A stretch of 30,000 bases of DNA. Source: Botryococcus braunii (lineage: Eukaryota > Chlorophyta > Trebouxiophyceae). Below the pieces are notes generated by a model. That model had not been told where the DNA came from, did not search any database, and saw nothing but the letters and a program-made list of their open reading frames with translations. Every line of letters begins with the position of its first letter. Position 1 is the stretch's first letter. The stretch is from positions 1-30,000 of the forward strand of contig MVGU01001250.1 of the NCBI GenBank assembly GCA_002005505.1, read 5' to 3'. The position numbers were made by a program, and so were the translations under genes. Of this stretch, positions 16,501 through 25,718 are shown piece by piece.

Positions 16501-18277
16501 ATGCAAGATCAACCCAAGCCAAAGCAACCGGCACGCAAGACTGTTAAAGCAATCAGGGCGGATGATTACAAGGCTTCCCTGCTTAGGATTATCACTAGGC
16601 TTGAGGGAGCAGACAAAGGCGACAGTACTGATGCCCAACTTATCAGTACGGCTGCGGCAGACTATGAGAACTTTAAGGCAGACATCCATGTCCTCAATAA
16701 CGTTTTATTCATACACGAAGACATCAATCGTGGCGTTAAGGGTTGGCAATCTTATATGCTGGATCCCTTGAAGAATATCACAAGGGATGTGCAAAAAGAT
16801 GAGGTATGGGGGTTCTCCCCTTTTTGTTCACCACATATATGTGATGGTGCTTCTCGTCCTTAAGCTTGTTGTAGATCACACGCAATCTAAGTCCGTACGA
16901 GCACGTGTGTCTTGCGTTAGCAGTACGTGCAGATCACCAGTAACGGATCGCCTTTAAGGCGCCCGGCTGCTAACTGTTCCTCAGATTTATACTTGGGGTT
17001 AAGAGGATATTTATGGAATTATGTGTGCTTGTAGCTCTGCAGTAAGGTCTACAAGAACTTTTGAACTTGAAGGAAACTGAAAGGGGACAACTCCACAGGA
17101 TGGGATATTGAGGAAGATGAATGCACTTGGAGTCAAATCGGGAAAAATCAGCAAGACGCAGAAGAACAGACTCCAGAAGGAAAAAGAAGAGCTCAGACAA
17201 GCAACTGCCGCCTATGCTAAGAAGAAGAAAGCAATAGTGGCAGAAAATCAGGAGCCAACTGCACCCAAAACCCAAGGTGTTGCAATGGGGGATGCAGAGG
17301 CACTGGACAAGGCCCAAGATGAGAAAGAGATTAGTGAGAAGTTAGAAAAGGCTGAAATCACTAAGCCTCTTCTGGAATTCAAGTATTATGCAGTTTGAAA
17401 GACTTGGAGGACTGATCCTTGCTTTGTGTTTGCTGTTTACAAGAACTTAGTTGCTCTACAGCTACATTCAGACAAAGGCAACTAACATGAGACATTTTCA
17501 TATGACTTATAGTTCCTGGTGTATCAATATGCTAAGGGAACTGCAGCAATGCAGTGATTTATCCCAGCTATGTCATGATTTATATCAATCTGGTTTAAGA
17601 CTCTGCAATTTGAACAATTAAAGGCTACAAGGTGTACAGCAGTTAGCCTTATTGGGCATGTCAGAGTATTGTTAGATGGTATCGTACAATGGTCAGTGAT
17701 GTACAGGCGGTACTCTGGTTTGAACCACTCCAAATCCTTGCGAAAGGATCAATTGTAATTTTTTGTTCACCACAAGAGCCTGTCTTCCTCCAGTAAGTTT
17801 CATGAGTCTGTAGGAGTCACTTACAAGACTGCTCATCATGTTCGAAAATATGTGGATTCCTTGAGAAAACGTATGAGTGTGCGTAACGCTCTCTTTCCCA
17901 TGGCCACACAGAGTTCAGAAGGATCAGTTGTATGGGCTTCCGGAGCAACTCAACAAGGGGTAAATGTGCATGGTGCCTTTGCCAACCCACATGCAATGGG
18001 CCAAAACCGTCCACCCAACTTCCACAATGGTGCTCTGATGGGCACTTACAACGGTCAACATGTGGGCGGCATTCCCTTGGGGCCAAGGCACTTGCCCCCA
18101 GCACTCATGATGAAACCCACTGGCAATGGAAAGGTGGTGAAGCGCCGAAAATGTCGAAAGTGCACGGATGCGCATAAGAAAGTTGTTTATATCGGGGATT
18201 GTGGGTGTATGGAGGAAGCAGTAAGAAATGGGAAGGCAAACAAAAAGTTAAAAGTGGGAGCTTCATTCGAAGCCTAA
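16501..18277 (+). CDS. Unrecognised spliced gene, at least three exons
   Basis: Exon 1 (16501-16803, 101 codons, phase 0) starts at an ATG and ends at GAG|GTATGG. It contains DDYKASLLRIITRLEGADKG and later LFIHEDINRGVKGW, likely helical. A middle exon ends by 17398; its frame (from about 17096 or 17117) is a Lys/Glu/Gln-rich coiled-coil-like segment, KTQKNRLQKEKEELRQATAA, but it terminates in TGA at 17396, so a donor inside it or alternative splicing is needed. The last exon begins after TTCCTCCAG at 17794 and ends with TAA at 18277. It starts KFHESVGVTYKTAHHVRKYV, helix-turn-helix-like, and ends with RRKCRKCTDAHKKVVYIGDC followed by GC, a C-x2-C plus C-x-C cluster that may bind zinc. No family is recognised. 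The basic, Cys-containing C-terminus suggests a nuclear, possibly DNA-binding protein. The copia 5' LTR lies about 330 bases downstream. Confidence 0.5.
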
Positions 18278-18605
18278 AGCTGCATTTTTAGTTTCTTGGG
18301 TGTCCTTGCAACTATCCATTGTTACTGAAGGATAGCAGCATATGCATGCATGCTTGGGACTGTATGCAGTGGTACGTAGCATAACCTTGTGGTTCAGACA
18401 TCTTGTCTCTTTCAAGTTTTTTTGTTCCCCTGGTGTCAAGATTTCCTTATATTTTTCTGATATTTGCTTTTCTTATTCTTGACATCTAAATATATGTTGC
18501 TTACACGGTGCAACTGGACATGTGGTAGACTGACGTGTCAATGAGCTTGTAGAGTTTGTACGGCACATGAAGAGGCAAAGACAATGTATTTTATAATTGA
18601 CCTAT
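18278..18605 (+). other. Gene 3' flank between the spliced gene and the copia LTR
   Basis: AT-rich single-copy-looking sequence, probably 3' UTR and downstream DNA of the preceding gene. It has a T-rich stretch at 18415-18425, but I see no AATAAA signal, ORF or repeat. It ends at CCTAT immediately before the LTR. Confidence 0.4.
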
Positions 18606-19670
18606 TGTTGTGATAATCTAATTGCAGATGAGACCCTAATTGTCATTATCCAATAAATTGATATGTGACTTTGGGGACAAGGATCATTGAACAAAGTATC
18701 TAGGCCATGCCGACCTCATCTGCCACGTGGTTTGTACTTACTGAGCAATGCGAGATACGTACCTGCTGTTTATTTGTAATCTTCAAGAGTGTCTATGTAC
18801 TCTTTAAGAGTGTATGCGGGTGCTCAGACAGTTTCTAAGGCATTCCATGCGTGAATACTTGTATAGAAGCTGTTTGGACGCTGATCTTGGTGTTCTCTCA
18901 TGAACTCCAGTATGACCTTATCATTTGTCTAGTCTTATGATGAAATGCTGAGGCCTGGAATTGACTAAGCACTTAGATCTTGGCATTATCATAAGCCTCA
19001 ATGTGTTGTGCCACTTCTGGAAGTCAACTAGCACCTCCAGGAGATAGAAATATGAGTGGGCAAACCCAAGGGGTAACCGAAAGGTTGACCGTATGCATTC
19101 ACGGTCCTTTCCCCTTGATTAGCCATTTAGTAGCCAGCACCGACGATCGTGACTAGAAACATGAGTGTTCTGGTCCGAATCAGGACCCGGATGTTCGGAC
19201 TTACAAATTCGAACACGAAGTCCGGTGTATTGTACACCATGTACAAGGTAGACGTACTTGGGCTGACTCGGGTACGGCTACGTAGCTTGTCATGGTATTT
19301 AAGAGGGCCAGTCTCTTGAAGTCAACAGTTCGTTGGCTTTCTATATGACCACGGCTCACGTCTTGTTGTTATGTGCCTTCAATAAGGCTTGTTTGAAGTC
19401 CTGGTGTCGGTGCGCATGCAGGTAATCACCTTCATTATAGCTTGCTTAGCTATAGGCTACAATTACAAGACACACACATTGTAACAAAGTTCGTTGGCTT
19501 TCTATATGACCACGGCTCACGTCTTGTTGTTATGCGCCTTCAATAAGGCTTGTTTGAAGTCCTGGTGTCGGTGCGCATGCAGGCATTATCCTTACTGACG
19601 ATGGTGTTCCGTCAGCAAGGTTTGAAGTAATTGTTGAAGTAATTGTTTATTTCATGTTGTTTTATCTACA
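18606..19670 (+). repeat. Copia 5' LTR
   Basis: 1065 bases, TG...CA ends. TATA-like TATTTAAG lies at 19296-19303. Downstream a 96-bp segment starting AGTTCGTTGGCTTTC occurs twice (19327-19422 and 19488-19583, one mismatch). Each copy holds the hairpin-capable CTTCAATAAGG/CTTGTTTGAAG, in which AATAAG could serve as a poly(A) signal. Between the copies is a TATAGCT-TGCTT-AGCTATA stem-loop. The direct repeat makes the R/U5 assignment uncertain. Confidence 0.95.
19296..19303 (+). promoter_or_regulatory. TATA-like promoter element of the copia LTR
   Basis: TATTTAAG, followed by AGGGCCAGTC. It is the only good TATA-like motif in the second half of the LTR, and an identical one is at 26408-26415 in the 3' LTR. 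Transcription would start about 25-35 bases downstream, near the beginning of the first 96-bp repeat. Confidence 0.5.
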
Positions 19671-19682
19671 TGGTATCGGCGA
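19671..19682 (+). promoter_or_regulatory. Primer-binding site of the copia element
   Basis: TGGTATCGGCGA follows the LTR end directly. It matches 9 of 12 bases of TGGTATCAGAGC, the complement of the 3' end of plant initiator tRNA-Met, including the first seven. Mismatches at positions 8, 10 and 12 mean a different tRNA, or a shorter primer contact, is possible. Confidence 0.75.
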
Positions 19683-19701
19683 TCCCGTCGTATGGGATCG
19701 C
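19679..19701 (+). other. 8-bp stem-loop abutting the PBS
   Basis: GCGATCCC, loop GTCGTAT, GGGATCGC: a perfect 8-bp stem that overlaps the last bases of the PBS. In the leader RNA it could gate primer binding or act as a dimerisation/packaging element. That role is inference. Confidence 0.6.
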
Positions 19702-20009
19702 AAGTAGAGGCGATCTTAGTCCCGATCGGACATCATCTGCCTGTGTGAGGAGTACCAATTTTGGAAGGGAAGTAAATTAATGTCGTGCTTTTTGATTATT
19801 TTGCTTACTGCATTTATCACTTGCATTACACTACTATTTACTTCGTGGCTGTTGGAGCATAGTGTGGTGGAGGATCCGTGTTAATTCACATATATCCAAG
19901 CCACGTCACACAGAGCTTTTGGATTGTGTTGAGTTTGGTGTTTTGTTTTCCATTAATGGGAGGCAAATTCGTGCTTTTACACTGATTGAACCCTTCATTA
20001 CGTTTAAAC
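19702..20009 (+). other. Copia leader between PBS and gag
   Basis: About 310 bases of AT-rich untranslated leader. Short open frames (for example from 19862) lack family similarity. The gag ATG at 20010 sits in the context AAACATGA. Nothing else was recognised. Confidence 0.5.
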
Positions 20010-23000
20010 ATGAGTTCAGGGCTTGGTCCAGGTGGGACCTACCCTTCTAAAACCAGATCTGGCAATATTTTTCGCAATCGCTTCAACGTTGTTGAAGACG
20101 ATAGGTTTGCAGATCACGTTACCATTGACGAGAATCCTTTGTTTGAAACTGTGCAGGCACCAAATCTGTCTGGACAAGGGGCAGCAGTTACACCTCCACT
20201 CTCCGGGAGGGCTGCCCCACACGTTCAACAAAGTGACCACAGTAACTTCAGCGATATGGGGCAGTCTTTCAGCAGGGATGGGGTCAGGTACTCTGCCCCA
20301 CCACACAGAGGTGCAGCGGTGCCCTTAGGTTGGTCACCCTCTCAGTCCAGACCCACTCCTAGAACATTTGTCCCTATGGATGTTACATATGGCATACCAC
20401 GCTCCATGGGTAGGAGTTCATTATCCTATCGACCACCTCTAGGAACACCCATTGGGAGTGGAGTCAGGCCCATGAATTTTTTCAGGGAAATGTCTCATAC
20501 ACAAACCTTTGATGATATATTCCCCGATACGAGTGCACCAATTGCTGCAGAAAATGTACCTACTAGTAGTCTAGGCATTGCATCTATGCCTATTCCACAA
20601 CCTGGTGTTACCATGTCTGCTCCTGATCCAAATCTAGTAAGTACAATGAATGCCAATGCTAGTATAAATAATACTAGTCAGGCATCCTTGGTATTCCCTT
20701 GGACCTCAGCACCACCAGGCCTGCCTGGTGGAGGTGGTGGTGGTGGGGGGCCAGGTGGGGGACCACCGGGTGGACCAGGTTGGCCACCAGGTGAATTTAA
20801 TCCAAACGTTCCCGGCGTTCCTCCTACATGGGGCGGACCACCAGGTGGTGGGTGGCCTCCAGGGGGTGGACCAGGTGGCCCGGGATGGCCAGGGGGACCG
20901 GGGGGACCAGGTTCTGGCCTCCCAAATCCATTCCCTATAGGTAACGCTTCAAACTCTTCCGATGCGTTGCAAGGAATAATTTCCAAACTGTTGCCCAAGC
21001 TCGACGTTATGAAATTAAACGATCACAATTGGGTAGCTTGGTCCCGGTTTGCTCATGCAATCTTGTTGTCTGCTGGGGTTGAATGGTGTATACACTCTGA
21101 CTGTAGTCAGTATCCCCACGATTGGGTAGCCCAAACTCTACTCACTGGTTCACTCACAGAGCCGTACCAAATTGAAGTCAGTGATCAGAAATCTGCATAT
21201 GGTATCTGGTCATGTTTAATCAACATCTTCACAGTACGAGGTCGAGGGCTGGTGATGGCTCTATTCCAAGAGCTTCACACTCTGAAGATGAATCCAGGAG
21301 AAAAACCCTCTTTGTATGTCAGCAGAGCTAGGAAACTTGTCATGTCATTGAGAAGTTTTGGGCAAAATTACACAGATCTGGCTCTATGCTATGTCATACT
21401 TGCAGGTTTGACTCCTGAATATGAACAAGACAAGAACACACAGTTCAATCTTGTCCAAGATAACCCGGATATTGGTAGACTGCAGGGCAACCTAGAACTT
21501 ACGTTTATCCGGTTGCGTGCCGCAAAGGGACATACACCTAAAGCGACCACAGCAGAAGTTCCTAAACTACATAGGAACTTCAACCCACACCCTCAGGGCA
21601 ATAGGCCCCAGTTCACTAGAACTTCAACATCCTTGAATGTTGTAGAAGGTGCTGTGGAAGCTGACACTGCAGTTGTCAAGGAAGCTGTGCAGGGAGGAAG
21701 GGCTGCAGTCCAAACCCCAGGGAGGCCTGTACCTATATGCTTCCTATGTGGGGAGGCAGGCCATATCAGGACGTACTGCCCAAAGAACAAGTCTCAGGCA
21801 AACGTTGTGCAAACTCATGAGTTCGGCGCAACCCCTCCTCTTCCTGGTTGGTTGGTCGACTCCGGTGCGACCGACCATATTTGTTCTGACATGTCTTGTA
21901 TGGAGGATTATGTTGCATACACTGATCCTCAATACGTCACTGTGGCAAATGGTAGGAAGGAACATATCCTGGGGGAGGGCACTGTCACTGTGCATTTAGA
22001 AAATGGCAGTACCATGCAACTGTTCAATGTTAAACATGTTCCTTCTACGCAGAAGCGCCTGTTTTCCGTTGGAAAAGCATACAGAGATGGTCTGTTTGTG
22101 TCCCTCAATGGTCTCACTTGCATAATTAAAGACTCAGAGGGTACCCCCATTGTTGCGGCTTACCACGCTCACCCTTATTGGTGGCTGATTGATAAGTCTA
22201 TTCCTGCCAAACGAGTGACGTTTGCTAATCCAGTAGAACACACACAGCCTGAAGCCAACCCTCTTGCTTCCATGTCTGTTGACTTATGGCATAGAAGATT
22301 TGGCCACTTGTCTCCTGCTATGCTGAGCAAAATTAGGAAAACCTCATGCGTGCAAGGGGTTGTTCTTCCGGCGGGGAACTTGACTTCCCTCATTGGGATG
22401 AATGGCATGTGTGAAGCTTGCATTGATGGTAAAATGTCGTCTGCTCCCCACAAACCAACAGGGTCCACTGTCTCTAATAGGATGGAACTTGTACACATGG
22501 ATGTGATGGGTCCCATCAGACCTGTCACACCTGAGGGGGAAGAGTATGCATTAAATATTATTGATGAACGTTCTGATTTTTCAGTAACAGTGCTACTCAA
22601 GAAGAAGAGCGACGCGAGCTCGGAGGCTATTCTAGTGTTGAAGACCCTCTCTCTCTCTACTGAATTGCCAGTCAAAGCCATTAGAACGGATGGTGGGACT
22701 GAATTCTTGGGACTTGACCGGTTCTGCAGAAAACATGGGATTCTGCACCAAGTGACACCTCCTTACTCTCATCAATCAAATGGGAAGGTTGAGCGCTTGA
22801 ACCGGACTCTCCAAGAGAAAGCACGGGCCATGCTTGCAGACTCAGAGCTACCACGAAAGTATTGGGGGGAAGCAATGTTGACCGCATGTCACGTAAGAAA
22901 CTTGTCCCCTACTAATTTGCATGACAAAACACCCTACGAGCTCATGTATGGTGTTGTCCCAAATGTCTCATACTTGAGAGTGTTTGGAAGCAAGTGCAAA

Positions 23001-23462
23001 GTTCTGACACCCAAGACCCTTAGGACTGGTAAATTCCATCCTGTTTGTCAAACTGGTGTTTTTCTTGGCTATCAGGGAGACAGCAAGCAGTACAGGGTCT
23101 TGATAGATGGGAAGGTGACAGTGCATAGAGGTGCTGACTGCAAGTGCTTTGAAGTCGCACCCGACACGCAGATTTCCGCAGCGCAGCCTTACGGTGCTGT
23201 AAATCATCGCACGCATGCATCTTCTGATCTTGATTTCACTTATGGTGTCTCTTCTCCTCTAAGTGCAATGGAGGAAGAGGAAGATTTTGAGCCTGAGTCG
23301 GATGATGAGCCTGATTTAGAGTATGTGCCTGATGTGTCTGATATGGAGTTTAGTGGCAATAGATCTGCAGTGGCTGATGCCTGGGATGGGGAAGTGGATC
23401 AGCAGGATACCTTTCCAAACGAGGCTAGGGGTGAGCAAAAAGGGAGGCGCGGGGCATGGTGA
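20010..23462 (+). CDS. Copia Gag-protease-integrase polyprotein
   Basis: I chose ATG 20010 because upstream codons of the same frame lack an ATG. Residues about 1-235 are low-complexity; about 240-305 is a Gly/Pro-rich block (PPGLPGGGGGGGGPGGGPPG and following), unusual for copia Gag. A UBN2-type Gag core (NDHNWVAWSRFAHAILLSAG onward) spans about 332-505. The zinc knuckle CFLCGEAGHIRTYC has C577, C580, H585, C590. Protease active site: D617-S-G-A. Integrase: zinc ligands H761, H766, C801, C804, catalytic D831 (HMDVMGP), D894 (IRTDGGTEF) and E928 (NGKVERLNRT), all present. After integrase comes an acidic linker (MEEEEDFEPESDDEPDLEYV). The frame ends in TGA at 23462, but homology continues in the next frame, implying one extra base near the AAAAAGGG run at 23437-23444. 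Confidence 0.92.
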   Translation: MSSGLGPGGTYPSKTRSGNIFRNRFNVVEDDRFADHVTIDENPLFETVQAPNLSGQGAAVTPPLSGRAAPHVQQSDHSNFSDMGQSFSRDGVRYSAPPHRGAAVPLGWSPSQSRPTPRTFVPMDVTYGIPRSMGRSSLSYRPPLGTPIGSGVRPMNFFREMSHTQTFDDIFPDTSAPIAAENVPTSSLGIASMPIPQPGVTMSAPDPNLVSTMNANASINNTSQASLVFPWTSAPPGLPGGGGGGGGPGGGPPGGPGWPPGEFNPNVPGVPPTWGGPPGGGWPPGGGPGGPGWPGGPGGPGSGLPNPFPIGNASNSSDALQGIISKLLPKLDVMKLNDHNWVAWSRFAHAILLSAGVEWCIHSDCSQYPHDWVAQTLLTGSLTEPYQIEVSDQKSAYGIWSCLINIFTVRGRGLVMALFQELHTLKMNPGEKPSLYVSRARKLVMSLRSFGQNYTDLALCYVILAGLTPEYEQDKNTQFNLVQDNPDIGRLQGNLELTFIRLRAAKGHTPKATTAEVPKLHRNFNPHPQGNRPQFTRTSTSLNVVEGAVEADTAVVKEAVQGGRAAVQTPGRPVPICFLCGEAGHIRTYCPKNKSQANVVQTHEFGATPPLPGWLVDSGATDHICSDMSCMEDYVAYTDPQYVTVANGRKEHILGEGTVTVHLENGSTMQLFNVKHVPSTQKRLFSVGKAYRDGLFVSLNGLTCIIKDSEGTPIVAAYHAHPYWWLIDKSIPAKRVTFANPVEHTQPEANPLASMSVDLWHRRFGHLSPAMLSKIRKTSCVQGVVLPAGNLTSLIGMNGMCEACIDGKMSSAPHKPTGSTVSNRMELVHMDVMGPIRPVTPEGEEYALNIIDERSDFSVTVLLKKKSDASSEAILVLKTLSLSTELPVKAIRTDGGTEFLGLDRFCRKHGILHQVTPPYSHQSNGKVERLNRTLQEKARAMLADSELPRKYWGEAMLTACHVRNLSPTNLHDKTPYELMYGVVPNVSYLRVFGSKCKVLTPKTLRTGKFHPVCQTGVFLGYQGDSKQYRVLIDGKVTVHRGADCKCFEVAPDTQISAAQPYGAVNHRTHASSDLDFTYGVSSPLSAMEEEEDFEPESDDEPDLEYVPDVSDMEFSGNRSAVADAWDGEVDQQDTFPNEARGEQKGRRGAW

Positions 23463-24465
23463 TCACTTGATTCCCTCCCGTTCCACAAGTCCTCCGGGAG
23501 CGCGCCCTTTGCCCAAGGGTGTTCCACAAGTCTCCACTCACAACAGTGTAGAGGGCGAAGTCTCGGGCTCTCGAACGGAGAAGGTAGTTGAGTTTGACTT
23601 CTCTGGGTCTAAAATCCCTGTTACCCCTGCTGGTCTATTTGCCGGTCGGTATCCGGTTAGGAAGAGATACACACACACAACACAGGCACATTTTGCTGAC
23701 ACTTCTGTACAGGGTGTCATTCAAATTGAAGCAAACACTGTGTATGCAGAACCCAACACTTATCTTGAAGCAATCAATAGTCCCGAAGCCGAAAAATGGA
23801 TTACTGCTATGCTTGAAGAAATGGGTTCTTTAAATGCCTTGGAGACCTGGGATTTAGTACAGGTGTCGGAGCAACAAGCAAAGAGAGCTTTGCCGGTACG
23901 CTGGGTGTTCAAGGTCAAGCTGACAGAGAGTGGAGACGTCGAGAAATTCAAGGCCCGACTCGTCGCCAAAGGGTTTAAGCAGGTATACGGAGTGGACTAT
24001 ACAGAAGTGTACGCTCCCGTCTCTCGACACTCAACTCTAAGGTACCTTCTCTCCATGGCTGTAGAGCAACAAATGCATCTACACCAGCTGGACATTAGTA
24101 CTGCATTTCTCCATGGTAAATTGCAGGAAACCGTCTATGTTCAGCAGCCACCTGGCTTTTATGAGGGAGGACCAAACACAGTGTGCAAACTAAACAAAGC
24201 CCTATATGGTTTAAAGCAAGCACCAAAAGCATGGTATGACACTATGTCTAAAGTTTTGCTCGATGATGGCTTTGTCATTGCTGATTCTGACCCCTCCCTA
24301 TTCATAGCAAGAAAATTGGGAGATGATGATGTTTATGTGCTCGTCTATGTTGATGACATTCTTGTCGCTTCCAAGAACATGGACAAAGTCACTGCTGTCA
24401 AAGCCTTGCTCAATGCACACTTTGCTGTGAAAGACTTAGGTCCTGCTAAGTTTTTCTCGGCATGA
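23445..24465 (+). pseudogene. Copia reverse transcriptase, N-terminal part (frame-shifted)
   Basis: This continues the polyprotein in the frame one base later than gag-integrase. Visible RT blocks are EAEKWITAMLEEMGSL, ALPVRWVFKVKLTESGDVEK, FKARLVAKGFKQVYGVDYTE, HQLDISTAFLHGKLQETVYV, LYGLKQAPKAWY and the catalytic YVDD (24346-24357). The frame stops at TGA 24463-24465, right after DLGPAKFF, where copia RTs read FFLGM. One T missing from the T run at 24451-24455 accounts for this; the FLGM residues are present in the frame that follows. Start and end given here are where homology runs, not codon signals. Confidence 0.9.
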
Positions 24466-25301
24466 GCGTAACGCAAAGTTTTGACAACAATGGTGTGTTG
24501 CAGTCAATCAAATTGTCAAACGAAAAGTTGACTGCAGAAATAATAACCAGCTTTCATGGTGAAGAAAGCTTAAAACCCAAAGCCCTACCTATGGACACAG
24601 CATTTCAGTTATCTGCACATGTTGGTGATCCTCTTCCAGTTGGGAATAGGTACAGAGAGCTGGTGGGTGGGATAATGTATTTGGCAAATACCGTTAGGCC
24701 AGATATTGCTTTTGCTGCCAACCACCTTGCTAGGTTTGCCGTCAGCCCTACAAGTCATCATTACAGGGCTGGCATCTCTGTGCTGAAATACCTGCTCGGC
24801 TCCAAGGATTTTGGGCTGTTGTGGGATAAAGGGAAGAATGGGATAACCGGCTTTGTCGATAGTGATTATGCAGGAGAAGTCGATGGCAGAAGGTCCACTT
24901 CTGGCCATGTCTTTCTCAGTGGTACGGCTGCCATCTTATGGGGGAGTAAGCTGCAAAAGGTCACAGCCCTCTCTACAGTGGAGGCAGAGTTTGTCTCCAT
25001 GTGCAGCGGAGTACAGGAAGCCCTGTGGATCTCCAAGCTCGTGTCAGATTTTGGGGGAGTTCCAGCGCCAATCAGGATCTACACCGACAATACGGGAGCG
25101 CTGGCCAACATCAAGGGCATTCCGATCTCGCCGCGCACGAAGCACATCGGGGTCAGATACCACAGAGTCAGGCAGGAAGTGGAGCAAGGATCAATCAGCC
25201 CCTTCTATGTGGAGTCTGCATCAAATCTGGCGGACATGTTCACCAAAGCGTTGCCTAAAGTGCAATTCCAGAAATTGAGGGCTGGGATTGGGATGGAGTA
25301 A
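24456..25301 (+). pseudogene. Copia RT C-terminus and RNase H (frame-shifted)
   Basis: After the frame change at the T run, homology resumes with FLGMSVTQSF and continues through KALPMDTAFQLSAHVGDPLP, YRELVGGIMYLANTVRPDIA and the RNase H block: GFVDSDYAGEVDGRRSTSGH, ALSTVEAEFVSM and YTDNTGALANI. These contain the conserved RNase H acidic residues (Asp of DSDYAG, Glu of EAEF, Asp of TDNTGA). It ends MFTKALPKVQFQKLRAGIGM-E then TAA at 25301, the usual copia C-terminal pattern. The protein would make and degrade the RNA/DNA hybrid during reverse transcription. Confidence 0.92.
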
Positions 25302-25302
25302 T

Positions 25303-25680
25303 TCATGGATGTCAGGCTGCTACTTGATTGCCTTGCGTATCATAGAGCTTCTCCACCATAAACCCACAGGGTGGGAGTGGCTTCGCACCCAAAGGGGGAA
25401 GTCTCTGGTGGCTGGATAGCAGGGTGGTGGAACGACACGGCGTAGAAGACCGTGCCACCGTGTAGCTCCCTGACAGACGTACTGAAACATTGTCCGATGA
25501 CATAATGCATGCATGTCAAGCTGCTACTTGATTGCCTTGCGTATCATAGAGCTTCTCCACCATAAACCCACAGGGTGGGAGTGGCTTCGCACCCAAAGGG
25601 GGAAGTCTCTGGTGGCTGGATAGCAGGGTGGTGGAACGACACGCGTAGAAGACCGTGCCACCGTGTAGCTCCTTGACACA
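25303..25680 (+). repeat. Duplicated about 170-bp block in the copia 3' untranslated region
   Basis: A block beginning GCTGCTACTTGATTGCCTTG at about 25317 recurs at about 25518 (period about 201), nearly identical until GTGCCACCGTGTAGCTCC. Each copy contains a nested hairpin: GGTGG...CACGG-CGTAGAAGA-CCGTG-CCACC (25423-25459 in the first copy). In the second copy one G is lost but CACG/CGTG pairing is kept. It lies between the pol stop and the PPT and may act as an RNA element. Confidence 0.85.
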
Positions 25681-25708
25681 AGTCTACATGAATATTGTCC
25701 CCTTCAGT

Positions 25709-25718
25709 CATGGGGGAG
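25709..25718 (+). promoter_or_regulatory. Copia polypurine tract
   Basis: CATGGGGGAG ends exactly one base before the TGTTGTG start of the 3' LTR. The GGGGGAG purine run is where plus-strand DNA synthesis is primed in LTR elements. Confidence 0.85.
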
